DNA of 64,000 nucleotides, taken from Actinopolymorpha pittospori (GTDB taxonomy: Bacteria; Actinomycetota; Actinomycetes; Propionibacteriales; Actinopolymorphaceae). The position numbers were made by a program, and so were the translations under genes. The DNA is taken from the NCBI RefSeq assembly GCF_014873875.1, contig NZ_JADBEM010000001.1:7626001-7690000 (forward strand), read 5' to 3'. Positions 50,360 through 60,604 of this stretch are shown piece after piece. A model generated the notes under the pieces. That model worked only from the letters and a program-made list of their open reading frames with translations, made no database searches and was not told the DNA's origin. How positions within the stretch are numbered: the stretch's first letter is position 1; every line of letters begins with the position of its first letter.

Positions 50360-51436
50360 GTGATCCGATGGCGGGAAGGCGTGGCGGGCCAGATACGCCG
50401 GTCGTGGGCGGGGGCGGTCGAGCTCGACGTCCAGACCACGGAGGGCCTGGTCCCGGCCCTGGCCTACGTCGATCTCGTCGGCCGGCCCGAGCCCGGCGAC
50501 CGGGTCCTGCTCAACACCACGGCCTACGCCCTCGGCCTCGGCACGGGCGGGTTCGCCCTGGTCGTGGCGCTTCCCGACCGGCTGCCGCCGGACCAGGACG
50601 GACCCGGACATCTCGTCAAGGCCCGCTACTCGCCGCTGCAGGCGACGGTGCTCGGCATCGACGAGCAGGACTCCCCCGCCCACGGGATTTTGCAGGACGC
50701 GGACGACCTGGCCGGGATGCCGGTCGTGATCGCCGACCTGCACTCGGCCCTCCCCGCCGTTCTCGCCGGCCTGTACGACGCCCGGCCCGGCACGACCGTC
50801 GCCTACGTGATGACCGACGGTGCCGCCCTCCCCCTGGCGCTGTCACGGACCGTCGCTGGGCTGGTGGACGCCGGCTGGCTGGGTGCCGGAACGGTCACGG
50901 TCGGGCAGGCCTTCGGCGGGGACCTGGAGGCCGCCACCCTGCACACGGGTCTGCTCGCGGCCCGGCTCGTGCTCGGGGCGGAGGTCGTGGTGGTGACGCA
51001 GGGGCCGGGCAACCTCGGCACCGGCACCCGGTGGGGCTTCACCGGTGTCGCGGCCGGCGAGGCGGTCAACGCGGTCGCGGTCCTGCGCGGCCGGCCCGTC
51101 GCTGCTCTGCGCGTCTCCGAGGCCGATCCGCGCACCAGGCACCAGGGCGTCTCGCACCACAGTCTGACGGCCTACGGCCGGGTCGCGCTGGCCGCCGCCG
51201 ACGTGGTGGTCCCCGAACTTCCCGGAACGTTCGGCGAACGCGTACGCAAGGCGGTCGGGCCGCTGGGCGAACGCCACCGCCTCGTCGAGGTGCCGACCAG
51301 GGGCCTGGACGCGGCTCTGCGCCTGTGTCCCGTCACGCTCTCGTCCATGGGCCGAAACCTCGCGCGTGACCACGCCTACTTCGTCGGCTGTGCTGCGGCC
51401 GGACGCCACGCCGCCCGGCTCCTCGACCATCGGTGA
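50360..51436 (+). CDS. DUF3866-family protein
   Basis: A 358-residue protein found in actinobacteria beside the proteasome genes. It reads Val-Pro-Ala-Leu-Ala-Tyr-Val-Asp-Leu-Val-Gly and Leu-Leu-Asn-Thr-Thr-Ala near the N-terminus, then Gly-Pro-Gly-Asn-Leu-Gly-Thr-Gly-Thr near residue 210. It ends with Gly-Arg-Asn-Leu-Ala-Arg-Asp-His-Ala-Tyr-Phe. The conserved glycines and polar residues look enzymatic, but no function is known. GTG 50360 was chosen by the domain start. It is the only plus-strand gene among the paf genes, so it may be independently controlled. Confidence 0.8.
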   Translation: MIRWREGVAGQIRRSWAGAVELDVQTTEGLVPALAYVDLVGRPEPGDRVLLNTTAYALGLGTGGFALVVALPDRLPPDQDGPGHLVKARYSPLQATVLGIDEQDSPAHGILQDADDLAGMPVVIADLHSALPAVLAGLYDARPGTTVAYVMTDGAALPLALSRTVAGLVDAGWLGAGTVTVGQAFGGDLEAATLHTGLLAARLVLGAEVVVVTQGPGNLGTGTRWGFTGVAAGEAVNAVAVLRGRPVAALRVSEADPRTRHQGVSHHSLTAYGRVALAAADVVVPELPGTFGERVRKAVGPLGERHRLVEVPTRGLDAALRLCPVTLSSMGRNLARDHAYFVGCAAAGRHAARLLDHR

Positions 51437-51484
51437 GGGGCCGGGCGGCGTCGGTCTCGGTTCGGCGAGTCCGGGGTCGTCCCG

Positions 51485-51525
51485 TGTCGCTGAGCGGGCC
51501 CGCGGTGCGGCCCCGGTCAGCGACA
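51485..51525. terminator. Terminator between DUF3866 and the FKBP gene
   Basis: TGTCGCTGA (51485-51493) and TCAGCGACA (51517-51525) form a perfect 9-bp outer stem around a G+C-rich inner loop, between two convergent stops. Confidence 0.7.
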
Positions 51526-51531
51526 GGTGAA

Positions 51532-52506
51532 CTACTGCGCTCCGAGGACGTCCACCACGAAGACGACCGTGTCGGTCTTCTTCACGTCGGTGTTGGGGAG
51601 GTCCTGACCAAAGCCCTTGCTCGGCGGCACGATGAGCAGCACACGGCTACCGACGGGCTGGCCGGTGAGTCCCTCGGTCAGACCCTTCACGGTGGTCTGT
51701 CCGAGCGGGAGGTTCTCGAAGTTGCCGCGCTTCCAGGAGTTGTCGAACTCCTTGCCGGTCCGCCAGTTGACGGCGACGTAGTGGAAGTTGATGGTCTGGG
51801 TCGCCTTCACCTTGGCGCCCTCGCCCTTGATGAGCGGCTGGGTGACGAGCTCCTTGGGAGCGGCCGCGCCCTTCGGGATCGTGATGGTGGTCGGGACACC
51901 CTTCGCGTCGGTCTTGACCACCGGCAGGTTCGCGGGGGGCGTGACAGCTTCACCCTTGGCCTGGCTGAGGGGCTTGTAGGCGCTCTTCACGTCGATGACG
52001 AAGATGAGGCTGTCGGTGCCCTGGATGCCGGCCTGCGGCTGGCCGGCCGTTCCGTAGCCGTCCTTCGGCGGGATCGTGATGAGCACCCGGCTACCGACGG
52101 TCTTGCCGACCAGGCCGGTGACGAAACCGTTGATGAGCTGACCCTTGGCGAGGCCGAAGGTGGCGGGTTGGCCGCGCTGCCAGGAGGAGTCGAACTCCTT
52201 GCTGTCGCGTCCGTTGATGCCGACGTAGTCGACGACGACCTGCTGGCCCTCGGTGATCTTCTCCCCAGTGCCTGCCTTCAGCACCTTCGACTGGGTGTTG
52301 GTCGCCTTGAAGGGCTTCGGGAACGACACCGCGGGCTTCTTGCCCTGATCGCCGGTGACCTTGACCGCCTCGATGGAGCTGCTGGTCTTGGCCGTCGCGC
52401 TCGGTGAGGCGTTGGACGTCTTACTGCCGCTATCGGCGGACGACCCGCAGGCTGCCGCCACCAGGAGCAAGGACGTCAGGAGTACGGCTAGGAGTCCACG
52501 ACGCAC
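51532..52506 (-). CDS. FKBP-type peptidyl-prolyl isomerase lipoprotein, two domains
   Basis: A 324-residue secreted lipoprotein. The signal peptide is followed by the lipobox Val-Ala-Ala-Ala-Cys, then a Ser/Thr-rich linker. Two FKBP domains follow, at about 80-170 and 210-320. Each has Val-Asp-Tyr-Val-Gly or Phe-His-Tyr-Val-Ala, then Gly-Ser-Arg-Val-Leu and a terminal Val-Phe-Val-Val-Asp or Ile-Phe-Val-Ile-Asp. Such proteins fold proline-rich targets outside the membrane. GTG 52506 has GAGGTG seven bases upstream. It is in the paf run downstream of pafA by 124 bases. Confidence 0.92.
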   Translation of the reverse strand: MRRGLLAVLLTSLLLVAAACGSSADSGSKTSNASPSATAKTSSSIEAVKVTGDQGKKPAVSFPKPFKATNTQSKVLKAGTGEKITEGQQVVVDYVGINGRDSKEFDSSWQRGQPATFGLAKGQLINGFVTGLVGKTVGSRVLITIPPKDGYGTAGQPQAGIQGTDSLIFVIDVKSAYKPLSQAKGEAVTPPANLPVVKTDAKGVPTTITIPKGAAAPKELVTQPLIKGEGAKVKATQTINFHYVAVNWRTGKEFDNSWKRGNFENLPLGQTTVKGLTEGLTGQPVGSRVLLIVPPSKGFGQDLPNTDVKKTDTVVFVVDVLGAQ

Positions 52507-52630
52507 AAGAACACACCTCAAGAAGACGGCCGACAGGGAACAGTGGCTCACCCTAGACCTCGAACCTTAGACGTCCCTGAGCGACCCATCGATGCACAGA
52601 ACGTAACCGTTTTCGAGGGAGCGCGCGGAT

Positions 52631-53992
52631 TTACATGCTTTGAATGAGTTTTTCCACACGCTCGTCGACGCTGCGGAACGGGTCCTTGCACAGGACCGTG
52701 CGCTGGGCCTGGTCGTTGAGCTTCAGGTGCACCCAGTCGACGGTGAAGTCACGTCGACGCTCCTGCGCCCGCTTGATGAACTCTCCGCGCAGCCGGGCCC
52801 GGGTCGTCTGCGGAGGCACCGACTTCGCCTCGAAGACCTGCAGGTCGTTGGTCAGTCTGGTGACCGAGCCGCGGCGCTCGAGAAGGTAGTAGAGGCCACG
52901 ATCGCGGTGGATGTCGTGGTAGGCGAGGTCGAGCTGGGCCACCCGCGGGCTGTTCAGCGACAGCCCGTGCTTGGTGCGGTAGCGGTTGATGAGGCGGTAC
53001 TTCGCCACCCAGTCGATCTCGCGTTCGACCAGCGAGAGGTCGCCGGAGTCGACGGCCTTCAGGGTCCGCTCCCACAGATCGAGCACCTTGGTCACGATGG
53101 GCGTGGCGAGTTCGCGGCGTTCGACGAAGTCGCGTGCCTTCGTGAAGTACTCCTCCTGGATCTCCAGGGCGCTCGCCTCCCGGCCGTTGGCGAGGCGAAC
53201 CTTGCGGCGACCGGTGATGTCGTGCGAGATCTCCCGGATGGCCCGGATCGGGTTCTCCAGCGTGAGGTCGCGCAGGACCAGGCCGGACTCGATCATCCGC
53301 AGCACCAGGTCGGTCGCGCCGACCTTGAGCAGCGTCGTCGCCTCGGACATGTTCGAGTCGCCGACGATCACGTGGAGGCGGCGGTAACGCTCGGCGTCGG
53401 CGTGTGGCTCGTCCCGCGTGTTGATGATGGGCCGGGAGCGGGTCGTCGCCGAGGAGACGCCCTCCCAGATGTGCTCGGCCCGCTGGCTCACGGCGTAGAC
53501 GGCGCCCCGCGGTGTCTGCAGGACCTTGCCGGCACCGCAGATGATCTGCCGGGAGACCAGGAACGGGATGAGCACGTCAGCCAGCCGAGAGAACTCCCCA
53601 TGCCGGCTGACGAGGTAGTTTTCGTGGCAGCCGTAGGAGTTTCCGGCCGAGTCCGTATTGTTCTTGAAGAGGTAGACATCGCCAGCGATGCCCTCCTCGC
53701 GCAGCCTCCGCTCGGCGTCGACGAGGAGCCCCTCGAGGATGCGTTCGCCCGCCTTGTCGTGCGTCACCAGGTCGGTGATCGAGTCGCACTCGGGCGTGGC
53801 GTATTCGGGGTGACTGCCCACGTCGAGGTAGAGCCGGGCGCCGTTGCGTAGAAAGACGTTGCTGCTCCGCCCCCAGGACACCACCCGCCGGAAGAGGTAG
53901 CGCGCCACCTCGTCCGGCGACAACCGCCGCTGACCGCGGAAGGTACAGGTGACGCCGTACTCGTTCTCGAGGCCAAAGATGCGGCGGTCCAT
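52631..53992 (-). CDS. pafA: Pup--protein ligase PafA
   Basis: PafA joins the C-terminal Glu of Pup to lysines of target proteins, using ATP. The 453-residue protein starts [12 protein letters not shown] and has [13 protein letters not shown]. [16 protein letters not shown] and [10 protein letters not shown] follow. All are shared with Dop. ATG 53992 matches the length and start of the M. tuberculosis protein. prcA lies 69 bases upstream on the same strand. Confidence 0.97.
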   Translation of the reverse strand: MDRRIFGLENEYGVTCTFRGQRRLSPDEVARYLFRRVVSWGRSSNVFLRNGARLYLDVGSHPEYATPECDSITDLVTHDKAGERILEGLLVDAERRLREEGIAGDVYLFKNNTDSAGNSYGCHENYLVSRHGEFSRLADVLIPFLVSRQIICGAGKVLQTPRGAVYAVSQRAEHIWEGVSSATTRSRPIINTRDEPHADAERYRRLHVIVGDSNMSEATTLLKVGATDLVLRMIESGLVLRDLTLENPIRAIREISHDITGRRKVRLANGREASALEIQEEYFTKARDFVERRELATPIVTKVLDLWERTLKAVDSGDLSLVEREIDWVAKYRLINRYRTKHGLSLNSPRVAQLDLAYHDIHRDRGLYYLLERRGSVTRLTNDLQVFEAKSVPPQTTRARLRGEFIKRAQERRRDFTVDWVHLKLNDQAQRTVLCKDPFRSVDERVEKLIQSM

Positions 53993-54061
53993 GGTCACCA
54001 CACTATGTCGTCGGAAGTGCCTGGGGGTGAAGCAAGCGAAGTCGATCTGGTCACGATGCGG

Positions 54062-54838
54062 CTACGCGGGGTCCGGGGGTGGGTTCGCGGTGCCGCCCTC
54101 GGGCGCGCCACCCGGCTCCGCGCTCGTAGCGATCGTCGACTCCCCTGACGCGAGGAGCCGCTCCAGCGCGGGGCCGACGAGACGACGGAACTTTCGCTTC
54201 TGCGTCCGAGTCCGGTCGAGGACGGCGACCTCGAGTTGGGTGGCCCCGAGCTGACGTGTCGCGTCGCCGTCCTGGCCGAGCGCCTCGACCGCGAGCGCCA
54301 GGGCGGCCGAGAGGGGCTGGCCGGGCTGGTAGCGCTGCTCGAGGTAGGCGTTGATCTGCTCGGTCGAACCACCCATCACGGCGAATCCGCGCTCGTCGGC
54401 GACGGAACCGTCGTAGGTGAGGCGGTAGATCTGGTCCTGGTCGGCGGTTGCGCCGACCTCGGCCACGAACAGCTCCACCTCGTAGGGCTTCTCGGTCACG
54501 CTGGAGAAGATCGTGCCGAGCACCTGGGCGTAGAAGTTGGCGAGCCCACGAGCGGTGACGTCGCGTCGGTCGTAGGAGTATCCCCGCATGTCGGCGCTGC
54601 GCACGCCGGCCACCCGGAGGTTCTCGAACTCGTTGTAGCGGCCGACCGCCGCGAACACGATCCGGTCGTAGACCTCGCTGATCTTGTGCAGGGCCGGGGA
54701 ACGGTTTTCGGCAACCAGAACGATGCCGTTGTCGTACTGCAGCACGGCCACTCCGCGGCCGCGGGAGATGTTCTTCCGGGCGAAGTCGGCCCGGTCCTTC
54801 ATCTGCTGCTCGGGTGAGACGTAGAACGGCATCGTCAT
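54062..54838 (-). CDS. prcA: Proteasome subunit alpha
   Basis: The outer-ring subunit of the 20S proteasome. The 258-residue protein has the N-terminal gate region ending [10 protein letters not shown]. [12 protein letters not shown] and Phe-Val-Ala-Glu-Val-Gly are typical of alpha subunits. There is no N-terminal catalytic Thr. A Pro-rich C-terminal tail follows. The ATG overlaps the prcB stop (ATGA), giving coupled synthesis. Confidence 0.96.
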   Translation of the reverse strand: MTMPFYVSPEQQMKDRADFARKNISRGRGVAVLQYDNGIVLVAENRSPALHKISEVYDRIVFAAVGRYNEFENLRVAGVRSADMRGYSYDRRDVTARGLANFYAQVLGTIFSSVTEKPYEVELFVAEVGATADQDQIYRLTYDGSVADERGFAVMGGSTEQINAYLEQRYQPGQPLSAALALAVEALGQDGDATRQLGATQLEVAVLDRTRTQKRKFRRLVGPALERLLASGESTIATSAEPGGAPEGGTANPPPDPA

Positions 54839-55707
54839 GAGGCGGCACCGCTCTCAGGCTCGGGAAGGACGGGGGCGGTGGGTCCGTCGGGGCTATGCAT
54901 CCGGCCCGTGAGAAGTCGCTCGACGAGCGCCGCGACCTCGCTCTCGGGCAGCCGGTGGAAGCCGGCCTCGCTCACCGTGGCGACCAGGGGGTAGATGCGA
55001 CGGGTGACGTCGGGTCCGCCGGTGGCGGAGTCGTCGTCAGCCGCGTCGTACAGCGCCTGCAGGCAGGCGGCCACGGCGTCCTCCTGTGGAGCGCCGACGC
55101 GGAAGAGCTTCTTCAGCGCGCCCCGGGCGAACGGCGAGCCCGAGCCGATCGAGTGGAAGTCGCGCTCTTCGTAGCGCCCGCCGGTGACGTCGTAGGAATA
55201 GATGCGGCCGTGGTTGGTCTCGAGGTCGTAGCCGGCGAAGAGGGGTACGACGGCGAGCCCCTGCATCGCGAGCCCGAGGTTGGATCGCAGCAGCATTCCG
55301 AGCCGGTTGGCCTTGCCCTCGATCGAGAGCACGGTGCCCTCGAGCTTCTCGTAGTGCTCCAGCTCCACCTGGAACAACTTGATCAGCTCCGCGCCCATCC
55401 CCGCGCTGCCGGCGAAGCCGACGACGGAGTGCTCGTCGGCCTGGAAGACCTTCTCCACGTCGCGGACGGCGATGAGGTGGCCAGCGGTGGCCCGCCGGTC
55501 GCCCGCCATCACCACACCGTCGGCATAGGTGGTGGCGACGATGGTCGTTCCGTGCGGGGCCTCGTCGGTCACCGGGGTTCCAGGTGGCGTGAGGTTGCCG
55601 GGCAACAGCTGCGGGGCGTGTGCGCCCAGGAAGTCGGTGAACGACGAATTGCCCGGGACGAAGAGAGCATGAGGAAGACGTTCGGCTCCTGCTTGTTCGG
55701 TGCCCAC
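54835..55707 (-). CDS. prcB: Proteasome subunit beta (catalytic)
   Basis: The catalytic inner-ring subunit. The 290-residue precursor has a 53-residue propeptide. Processing before Thr54, in [10 protein letters not shown], exposes the nucleophile. [14 protein letters not shown] and [11 protein letters not shown] complete the active site. It is 213 bases downstream of pup on the same strand. Confidence 0.97.
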   Translation of the reverse strand: MGTEQAGAERLPHALFVPGNSSFTDFLGAHAPQLLPGNLTPPGTPVTDEAPHGTTIVATTYADGVVMAGDRRATAGHLIAVRDVEKVFQADEHSVVGFAGSAGMGAELIKLFQVELEHYEKLEGTVLSIEGKANRLGMLLRSNLGLAMQGLAVVPLFAGYDLETNHGRIYSYDVTGGRYEERDFHSIGSGSPFARGALKKLFRVGAPQEDAVAACLQALYDAADDDSATGGPDVTRRIYPLVATVSEAGFHRLPESEVAALVERLLTGRMHSPDGPTAPVLPEPESGAAS

Positions 55708-55921
55708 GCATCTCCTTCCAGATCGTGCGCAGCCCAGCGGACTGTCAACGGATTCATCGTGAACTTACCGGGGCGCCGCCGAACGTGGAACGCAGGACGC
55801 CGGACATCGCCGACCTGTTGTCGTCGCGCGAACGAAGACCGCCTGGTCGGCGGCCTTCGTCCGGCGCGGCTTCCGCAGGTTCGCTCGCGCGTCCACACGG
55901 CGGATTCGGGGCACGGGGCCC

Positions 55922-56143
55922 CTACTCGCCGCCCTTCTGCACGAAGCTCCGCACGAAGTCCTCGGCGTTCTCCTCGAGCACCTCGTCGATTTCGTCGAGG
56001 ATCGAGTCGACGTCCTCGTCCATCTGGTCCTTGCGTTCCTTCGTGGCCTCGTCAGCCTGGACGTCGGTCAGCTCCTCCTCTTCGGAGTCCTTGCGCGTCG
56101 TCCGGTGCTGCTGGCCGCCTCCGCTACCGTCTCGTGTCGCCAT
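55922..56143 (-). CDS. pup: Prokaryotic ubiquitin-like protein Pup
   Basis: The small protein modifier, 73 residues. The helical core Asp-Glu-Ile-Asp-Glu-Val-Leu-Glu-Glu-Asn-Ala-Glu-Asp-Phe-Val-Arg-Ser-Phe-Val is recognised by Mpa. The protein ends Lys-Gly-Gly-Glu, encoded with GAG before the stop. Many Pups end in Gln and need deamidation by Dop; here the Glu is encoded, so the protein is ready for PafA. dop follows upstream by 160 bases. Confidence 0.97.
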   Translation of the reverse strand: MATRDGSGGGQQHRTTRKDSEEEELTDVQADEATKERKDQMDEDVDSILDEIDEVLEENAEDFVRSFVQKGGE

Positions 56144-56303
56144 CTCCGCCCTCCCCGACTGCTCTCGCAGGGGTTGCCTTGGTAACGCCTACTTGGACCC
56201 TACAAGCGCATACCGACGTGGGGCAGGTACCCAGGGCACTCGACTCGACACACAACCGGGTTTGTCGGACACAAACCGCCGCTCAGATGGCGAAAACGGG
56301 AAG

Positions 56304-57815
56304 CTACCCTCCGGTAATGGTGCGAACCAGCTCCTCCGCCGTACGACACCGGTCGAGGAGGTCGCCGACGTGCTTCTTGGTTCCCCGGAGCGGCTCCAGC
56401 GTGGGGACCCGCTGCAGCGACTCGTTGCCGGGCAGGTCGAAGATCACGGAGTCCCAGGACGCCGCCGCGACGTGCTCGGCGTACTGCGCGAGGCACCGGC
56501 CACGGAAGTACGCCCGGGTGTCCTCGGGAGGCTGCTGGACGGCCCGGGCGATCTCCTCCTCGGTGAGGAGGCGTTCCATCCGGCCGCGCTCGGCGAAACG
56601 GGGGTAGAGGCCGCGCTCGGGACGCAGGTCGGCGTACTGCAGGTCGACCAGCTGCAGCTTCGGGTGGCTCCAGTCGAGGTTGTCGCGCTCGCGGTACTGG
56701 TTGAGGACCGACAGCTTCGCCACCCAGTCGAGCTCGCGGGACAGTGACATCGGGTTGGACTCGAGTCGGGTCAGGACCGACTCCCACTTGTCCAGGACGT
56801 CACGCGTCTGTGGGTCGGTGTCGGCTCCCGTGCGGTCCTCGACGTACTTCCGGGCGTTCTCGAGGTACTCCATCTGCAGCTGCACCGCCGTGAGCTTGCG
56901 CCCGCTCTTGAGGGTCAGCAGGTGCTTGAGGCCCGGGTCGTGGGAGACCTCGTGCAGGGAGGTGACGGGGTGCTCGACGCTGAGGTCGACGGTGAGGAAG
57001 TCGTCCTCGATCATCGCGAGCACCAGCGCCGTGGTGCCGGCCTTGAGGTAGGTCGCCATCTCCGAGAGGTTCGCGTCACCGATGATGACGTGCAGCCGCC
57101 GGTACTTGTCGGCGTCGGCGTGCGGCTCGTCGCGGGTGTTGATGATCGGGCGCTTGAGCGTCGTCTCCAGCCCGACCTCGACCTCGAAGAAGTCGGCGCG
57201 CTGGCTGATCTGGAAGCCGTGCCGGCTGCCGTCCTGGCCGAGCCCGACCCGACCGGCTCCGCACACGACCTGCCTGCTCACGAAGAAGGGCGTGAGGTTG
57301 CGCACGATGTCGGCGAACGGCGTCGAGCGCGCCATCAGGTAGTTTTCGTGGCAGCCGTAGGAGGCGCCCTTGTTGTCGGTGTTGTTCTTGTAGAGCAGGA
57401 TCGACGTCGACAGCGGCGGTTCGCCGGCCCGACGCGAGGCCTCCAACATGACCCGCTCGCCCGCCTTGTCCCAGAGGACCAGATCGCGCGGGTTCGTCAC
57501 CTCCGGGGAGGAGTACTCCGGGTGGGCGTGGTCGACGTAGAGGCGGGCACCGTTGGTGAGGATGGCGTTGGCGAGGCCGACCTCCTCGTCGGTGAGTTGG
57601 CTGTCATCGGCGACGTCCCGTGCCAGGTCGAACCCTCGGGCGTCGCGAAGCGGGTTCTCTTCCTCGAAGTCCCAGCGGGCCCGGCGGGCCCGAATCACTT
57701 TGCCCGCGTACGCGTTGACCACCTGGGATGACGAAAGCATCGGGTTGACGGTTGGTTGTCCGGCGACGGAGATGCCGTATTCGGTCTCCACGCCCATAAC
57801 CCGGTGCACGCTCAT
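56304..57815 (-). CDS. dop: Pup deamidase/depupylase Dop
   Basis: Dop removes Pup from modified proteins and in other species deamidates Pup-Gln. The 503-residue protein has the same fold as PafA: [10 protein letters not shown], then [16 protein letters not shown]. [16 protein letters not shown] and [10 protein letters not shown] follow. The Dop-specific loop (about residues 36-75) is present. With Pup-Glu, the likely job is depupylation only. Confidence 0.97.
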   Translation of the reverse strand: MSVHRVMGVETEYGISVAGQPTVNPMLSSSQVVNAYAGKVIRARRARWDFEEENPLRDARGFDLARDVADDSQLTDEEVGLANAILTNGARLYVDHAHPEYSSPEVTNPRDLVLWDKAGERVMLEASRRAGEPPLSTSILLYKNNTDNKGASYGCHENYLMARSTPFADIVRNLTPFFVSRQVVCGAGRVGLGQDGSRHGFQISQRADFFEVEVGLETTLKRPIINTRDEPHADADKYRRLHVIIGDANLSEMATYLKAGTTALVLAMIEDDFLTVDLSVEHPVTSLHEVSHDPGLKHLLTLKSGRKLTAVQLQMEYLENARKYVEDRTGADTDPQTRDVLDKWESVLTRLESNPMSLSRELDWVAKLSVLNQYRERDNLDWSHPKLQLVDLQYADLRPERGLYPRFAERGRMERLLTEEEIARAVQQPPEDTRAYFRGRCLAQYAEHVAAASWDSVIFDLPGNESLQRVPTLEPLRGTKKHVGDLLDRCRTAEELVRTITGG

Positions 57816-58200
57816 GAGACTCCTCGTCGGCAGTGCTGGCCGTCGCCAGGGAGGTCCACCCGCGTCGGCGAGCCGATCGACTCAGGTGCCGTCCGACTCA
57901 CTATCGAGCGTACGCGGACAGACCACCTGAGTAGCGCTGGGTTAGTCGATTATCGGGGAAGAGAGCAGGGTCGCGAGGCGGCCTCAGGACATCGGTCACC
58001 ACCGCTTCCACCTCGCCGAGACCGGCCGGGTGTGGGCCCACCTGCGGTGAATGCCGGAAGCTCATGCTCTGACCCGAGCCTGACCTGGTTCGTGGCCGTC
58101 AGCGGCCATCGGCACGCTCGGGCGTGTTTCGTCGCCCCGCACCCGAACGGCACGGGCCGACGCACGCGGGTCGCACCGTGGGCCGGTCCCCTCGCAGATG
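57816..58200. other. Non-coding stretch between mpa and dop
   Basis: I see no gene in these 385 bases. It follows the mpa terminator and should hold the dop promoter near 57900-57960 on the minus strand, where an A/T-richer patch lies. No repeat or RNA motif stands out. Confidence 0.5.
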
Positions 58201-58242
58201 TCGAAGGGGCCTCGACCCGCAGTGGAGTCGAGGCCCCTTCGA
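58201..58242 (-). terminator. mpa terminator
   Basis: TCGAAGGGGCCTCGAC and GTCGAGGCCCCTTCGA form a perfect 16-bp stem with a 10-base loop, 20 bases beyond the mpa stop. It is the strongest hairpin in the window. Confidence 0.85.
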
Positions 58243-58261
58243 AGGGGGTGATGGGAGCGGC

Positions 58262-60040
58262 TCAGAGGTACTGACCGGTGTTGGCGACCGTGTCGATCGA
58301 ACGTCCGGCCTCCGAACCCTCCTTGCCCTGGATGAGCGTGCGGATGAAGACGATCCGCTCGCCCTTCTTGCCCGAGATCCGCGCCCAGTCGTCCGGGTTG
58401 GTCGTGTTGGGCAGGTCCTCGTTCTCCTTGAACTCGTCGACGCAGGCCTGCAGCAGGTGCTGGATCCGGATGCCCTTCTGCTGCTGCTCGAGGAAGTCCT
58501 TGATCGCCATCTTCTTGGCCCGGTTGACGATGTTCTCGATCATCGCGCCGGAGTTGAAGTCCTTGAAGTAGAGGACTTCCTTGTCACCGTTGGCGTAGGT
58601 GACCTCCAGGAAGCGGTTTTCCTCCAGCTCGGCGTACATCCGCTCGACCGTGCGCTGGATCATTCCGCTGACGCAGGCGCTGGCGCTGCCGGCGAACTCG
58701 GTGAGGTCGTCGCCGTGCAGAGGCAGGCCGGCGGTGAGGTACTTCGCGAAGATGTCGCGAGCGGCCTCGGCGTCGGGACGCTCGATCTTGATCTTCACGT
58801 CGAGTCGGCCCGGACGCAGGATCGCCGGGTCGATCATGTCCTCGCGGTTGGAGGCGCCGATGACGATGACGTTCTCGAGGCCTTCCACGCCGTCGATCTC
58901 CGACAGCAACTGCGGGACGATGGTGTTCTCGACGTCGGAGGAGACACCGGAACCGCGGGTGCGGAACAGCGAGTCCATCTCGTCGAAGAACACGATGACG
59001 GGCGTGCCCTCGCTGGCCTTCTCCCGCGCACGCTGGAAGACCAGGCGGATGTGCCGCTCGGTCTCACCGACGTATTTGTTCAGCAGCTCGGGGCCCTTGA
59101 TGTTGAGGAAGTAGCTCTTGCCCTCGGTCTTGGCGTCGCGCACCGCCACCTGCTTGGCGAGGGAGTTGGCGACGGCCTTGGCGATGAGGGTCTTTCCACA
59201 GCCGGGGGGACCGTAGAGCAGTACGCCCTTCGGAGCCTTCAGCTCGTGCTCACGGAACAGGTCGGCGTGCAGGTAGGGCAGCTCCACCGCGTCGCGGATC
59301 TGCTCGATCTGCCCGCGGAGCCCGCCGATGTCCTCGTAGCGGATGTCCGGGACCTCTTCGAGGATCAGCTCCTCGACCTCGGTCTTGGGGATGCGCTCGT
59401 AGACGTAACCGGAGCGGGGCTCGAACAGCAGCGAGTCACCGGCCCGGATGGGCGTGTCACGCAGGGGTTCGGCGAGCCGGGCGATGCGTTCGTCATCGGT
59501 GTGGCCGATCACCAACGCGCGATCGCCGTCCTCGAGGAGCTCCTTGAGCATGACGACTTCGCCGACCGTCTCGTAGGAGAGAGCGCGGACGACGTTGAAC
59601 GACTCGTTGAGCATGACCTCCTGGCCAGGCCGCAACGTCTCGAGGTCGATGCTCGGACTCACCGTGACGCGAAGCTTGCGGCCGCCGGTGTAGACGTCCG
59701 CGCTGTCGTCGTCGTTACGGCTGATGAAGATCCCGAAGCTCGCCGGTGGCTGGGCCAGCCGGTCCACCTCTTCCTTCAAGGTGACGATCTGCTCCCGGGC
59801 CTCGCGCAGAGTCGCGGCCAGACGTTCGTTCTGGGCCGTGACATTGGCCAGCATCGCTTGCGCCTCGGCGAGTCGCTGCTCGAGTTGGCGGCTGTCTCTT
59901 GGCTGTTCCGCGAGGCGTCGCCTGAGCGCTGCGACCTCTTCCTCGAGGTAGGTGATCTGGCTGGCGAGCTCGTCCGGCGAGCGCGCCGCACGTCGGTCAT
60001 CCTGTGCGGGCACGTCCCTCACCTCCCCAGTCCCTTCCAT
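58262..60040 (-). CDS. mpa: Proteasome-associated ATPase Mpa/ARC
   Basis: The hexameric unfoldase that feeds pupylated proteins to the proteasome. The 592-residue protein has a coiled coil at about 20-100 for Pup binding, two OB-fold regions at about 100-240, and an AAA+ domain. Walker A is Gly-Pro-Pro-Gly-Cys-Gly-Lys-Thr and Walker B is Val-Phe-Phe-Asp-Glu-Met-Asp-Ser. The tail ends Gly-Gln-Tyr-Leu, which docks into the alpha ring. It is monocistronic, with its own terminator. Confidence 0.97.
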   Translation of the reverse strand: MEGTGEVRDVPAQDDRRAARSPDELASQITYLEEEVAALRRRLAEQPRDSRQLEQRLAEAQAMLANVTAQNERLAATLREAREQIVTLKEEVDRLAQPPASFGIFISRNDDDSADVYTGGRKLRVTVSPSIDLETLRPGQEVMLNESFNVVRALSYETVGEVVMLKELLEDGDRALVIGHTDDERIARLAEPLRDTPIRAGDSLLFEPRSGYVYERIPKTEVEELILEEVPDIRYEDIGGLRGQIEQIRDAVELPYLHADLFREHELKAPKGVLLYGPPGCGKTLIAKAVANSLAKQVAVRDAKTEGKSYFLNIKGPELLNKYVGETERHIRLVFQRAREKASEGTPVIVFFDEMDSLFRTRGSGVSSDVENTIVPQLLSEIDGVEGLENVIVIGASNREDMIDPAILRPGRLDVKIKIERPDAEAARDIFAKYLTAGLPLHGDDLTEFAGSASACVSGMIQRTVERMYAELEENRFLEVTYANGDKEVLYFKDFNSGAMIENIVNRAKKMAIKDFLEQQQKGIRIQHLLQACVDEFKENEDLPNTTNPDDWARISGKKGERIVFIRTLIQGKEGSEAGRSIDTVANTGQYL

Positions 60041-60604
60041 GGACTTCCATGGTTGAGTCCCGCTGGTGTCTCAACGCCGAGCCACTGCGCCGACGCCTCT
60101 GACCTTATATCTCCCCACCGCCGACAGGTCACGCCCACAAGTCAGAACGTCACATTGTGATGGCGAATTGTGGCCCTTTCTTACATGGCAGGGGCCTACG
60201 GCCTTCAACACTACGGTCCTTGGCCGCATGCGCCACCCTTCCAGCACGGGTCGTCCCGCCGGCTTGCGCGCTCCGACCTGGTCGGATCCGAACTTCGCGA
60301 ATGCTCCGTATACGTGGCCGAGGAGAATTCGGGGGTCTGGGGTTGCCCCACGGTCGCCCGAACGAGGCACTTCCCCGCGTAGGCGTCGTCACTCTCGCGA
60401 AGAACGGTTTCGACGACAAACGCCGATCCGCGCCAGAAGGTTCCCGGCGTCCCGTTCCGGCGGACCACCCACCCGCGAACGGCACCCGGCCAACCCACCC
60501 GCGCAGGGTGGAGTGGCCGGGTGGAGTGGCCCGGGCGACTTCGGCGGAGGCGGTCCGGGGACGTGGACCTCGGCTTCGGGGTGGCGTGGGTTCGACTCGG
60601 TGGA
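60041..60604. other. Non-coding stretch upstream of mpa
   Basis: These 564 bases hold no gene I can support; open frames are Pro/Arg-rich without motifs. The minus-strand mpa promoter lies here. A 13-base tandem duplication (GGTGGAGTGGCC plus G or C) is at 60507-60532. Confidence 0.5.
60104..60109 (-). promoter_or_regulatory. Possible -10 box of mpa
   Basis: TATAAG on the minus strand, in an otherwise G+C-rich region, 64 bases upstream of the mpa ATG. A TGACCT-like -35 element lies about 16-17 bases further upstream. Confidence 0.35.

Noticed and set aside
60170-60382. A 70-codon plus-strand frame upstream of mpa
   Set aside because: It has no recognisable motif or good ribosome site and lies over the probable mpa promoter region.
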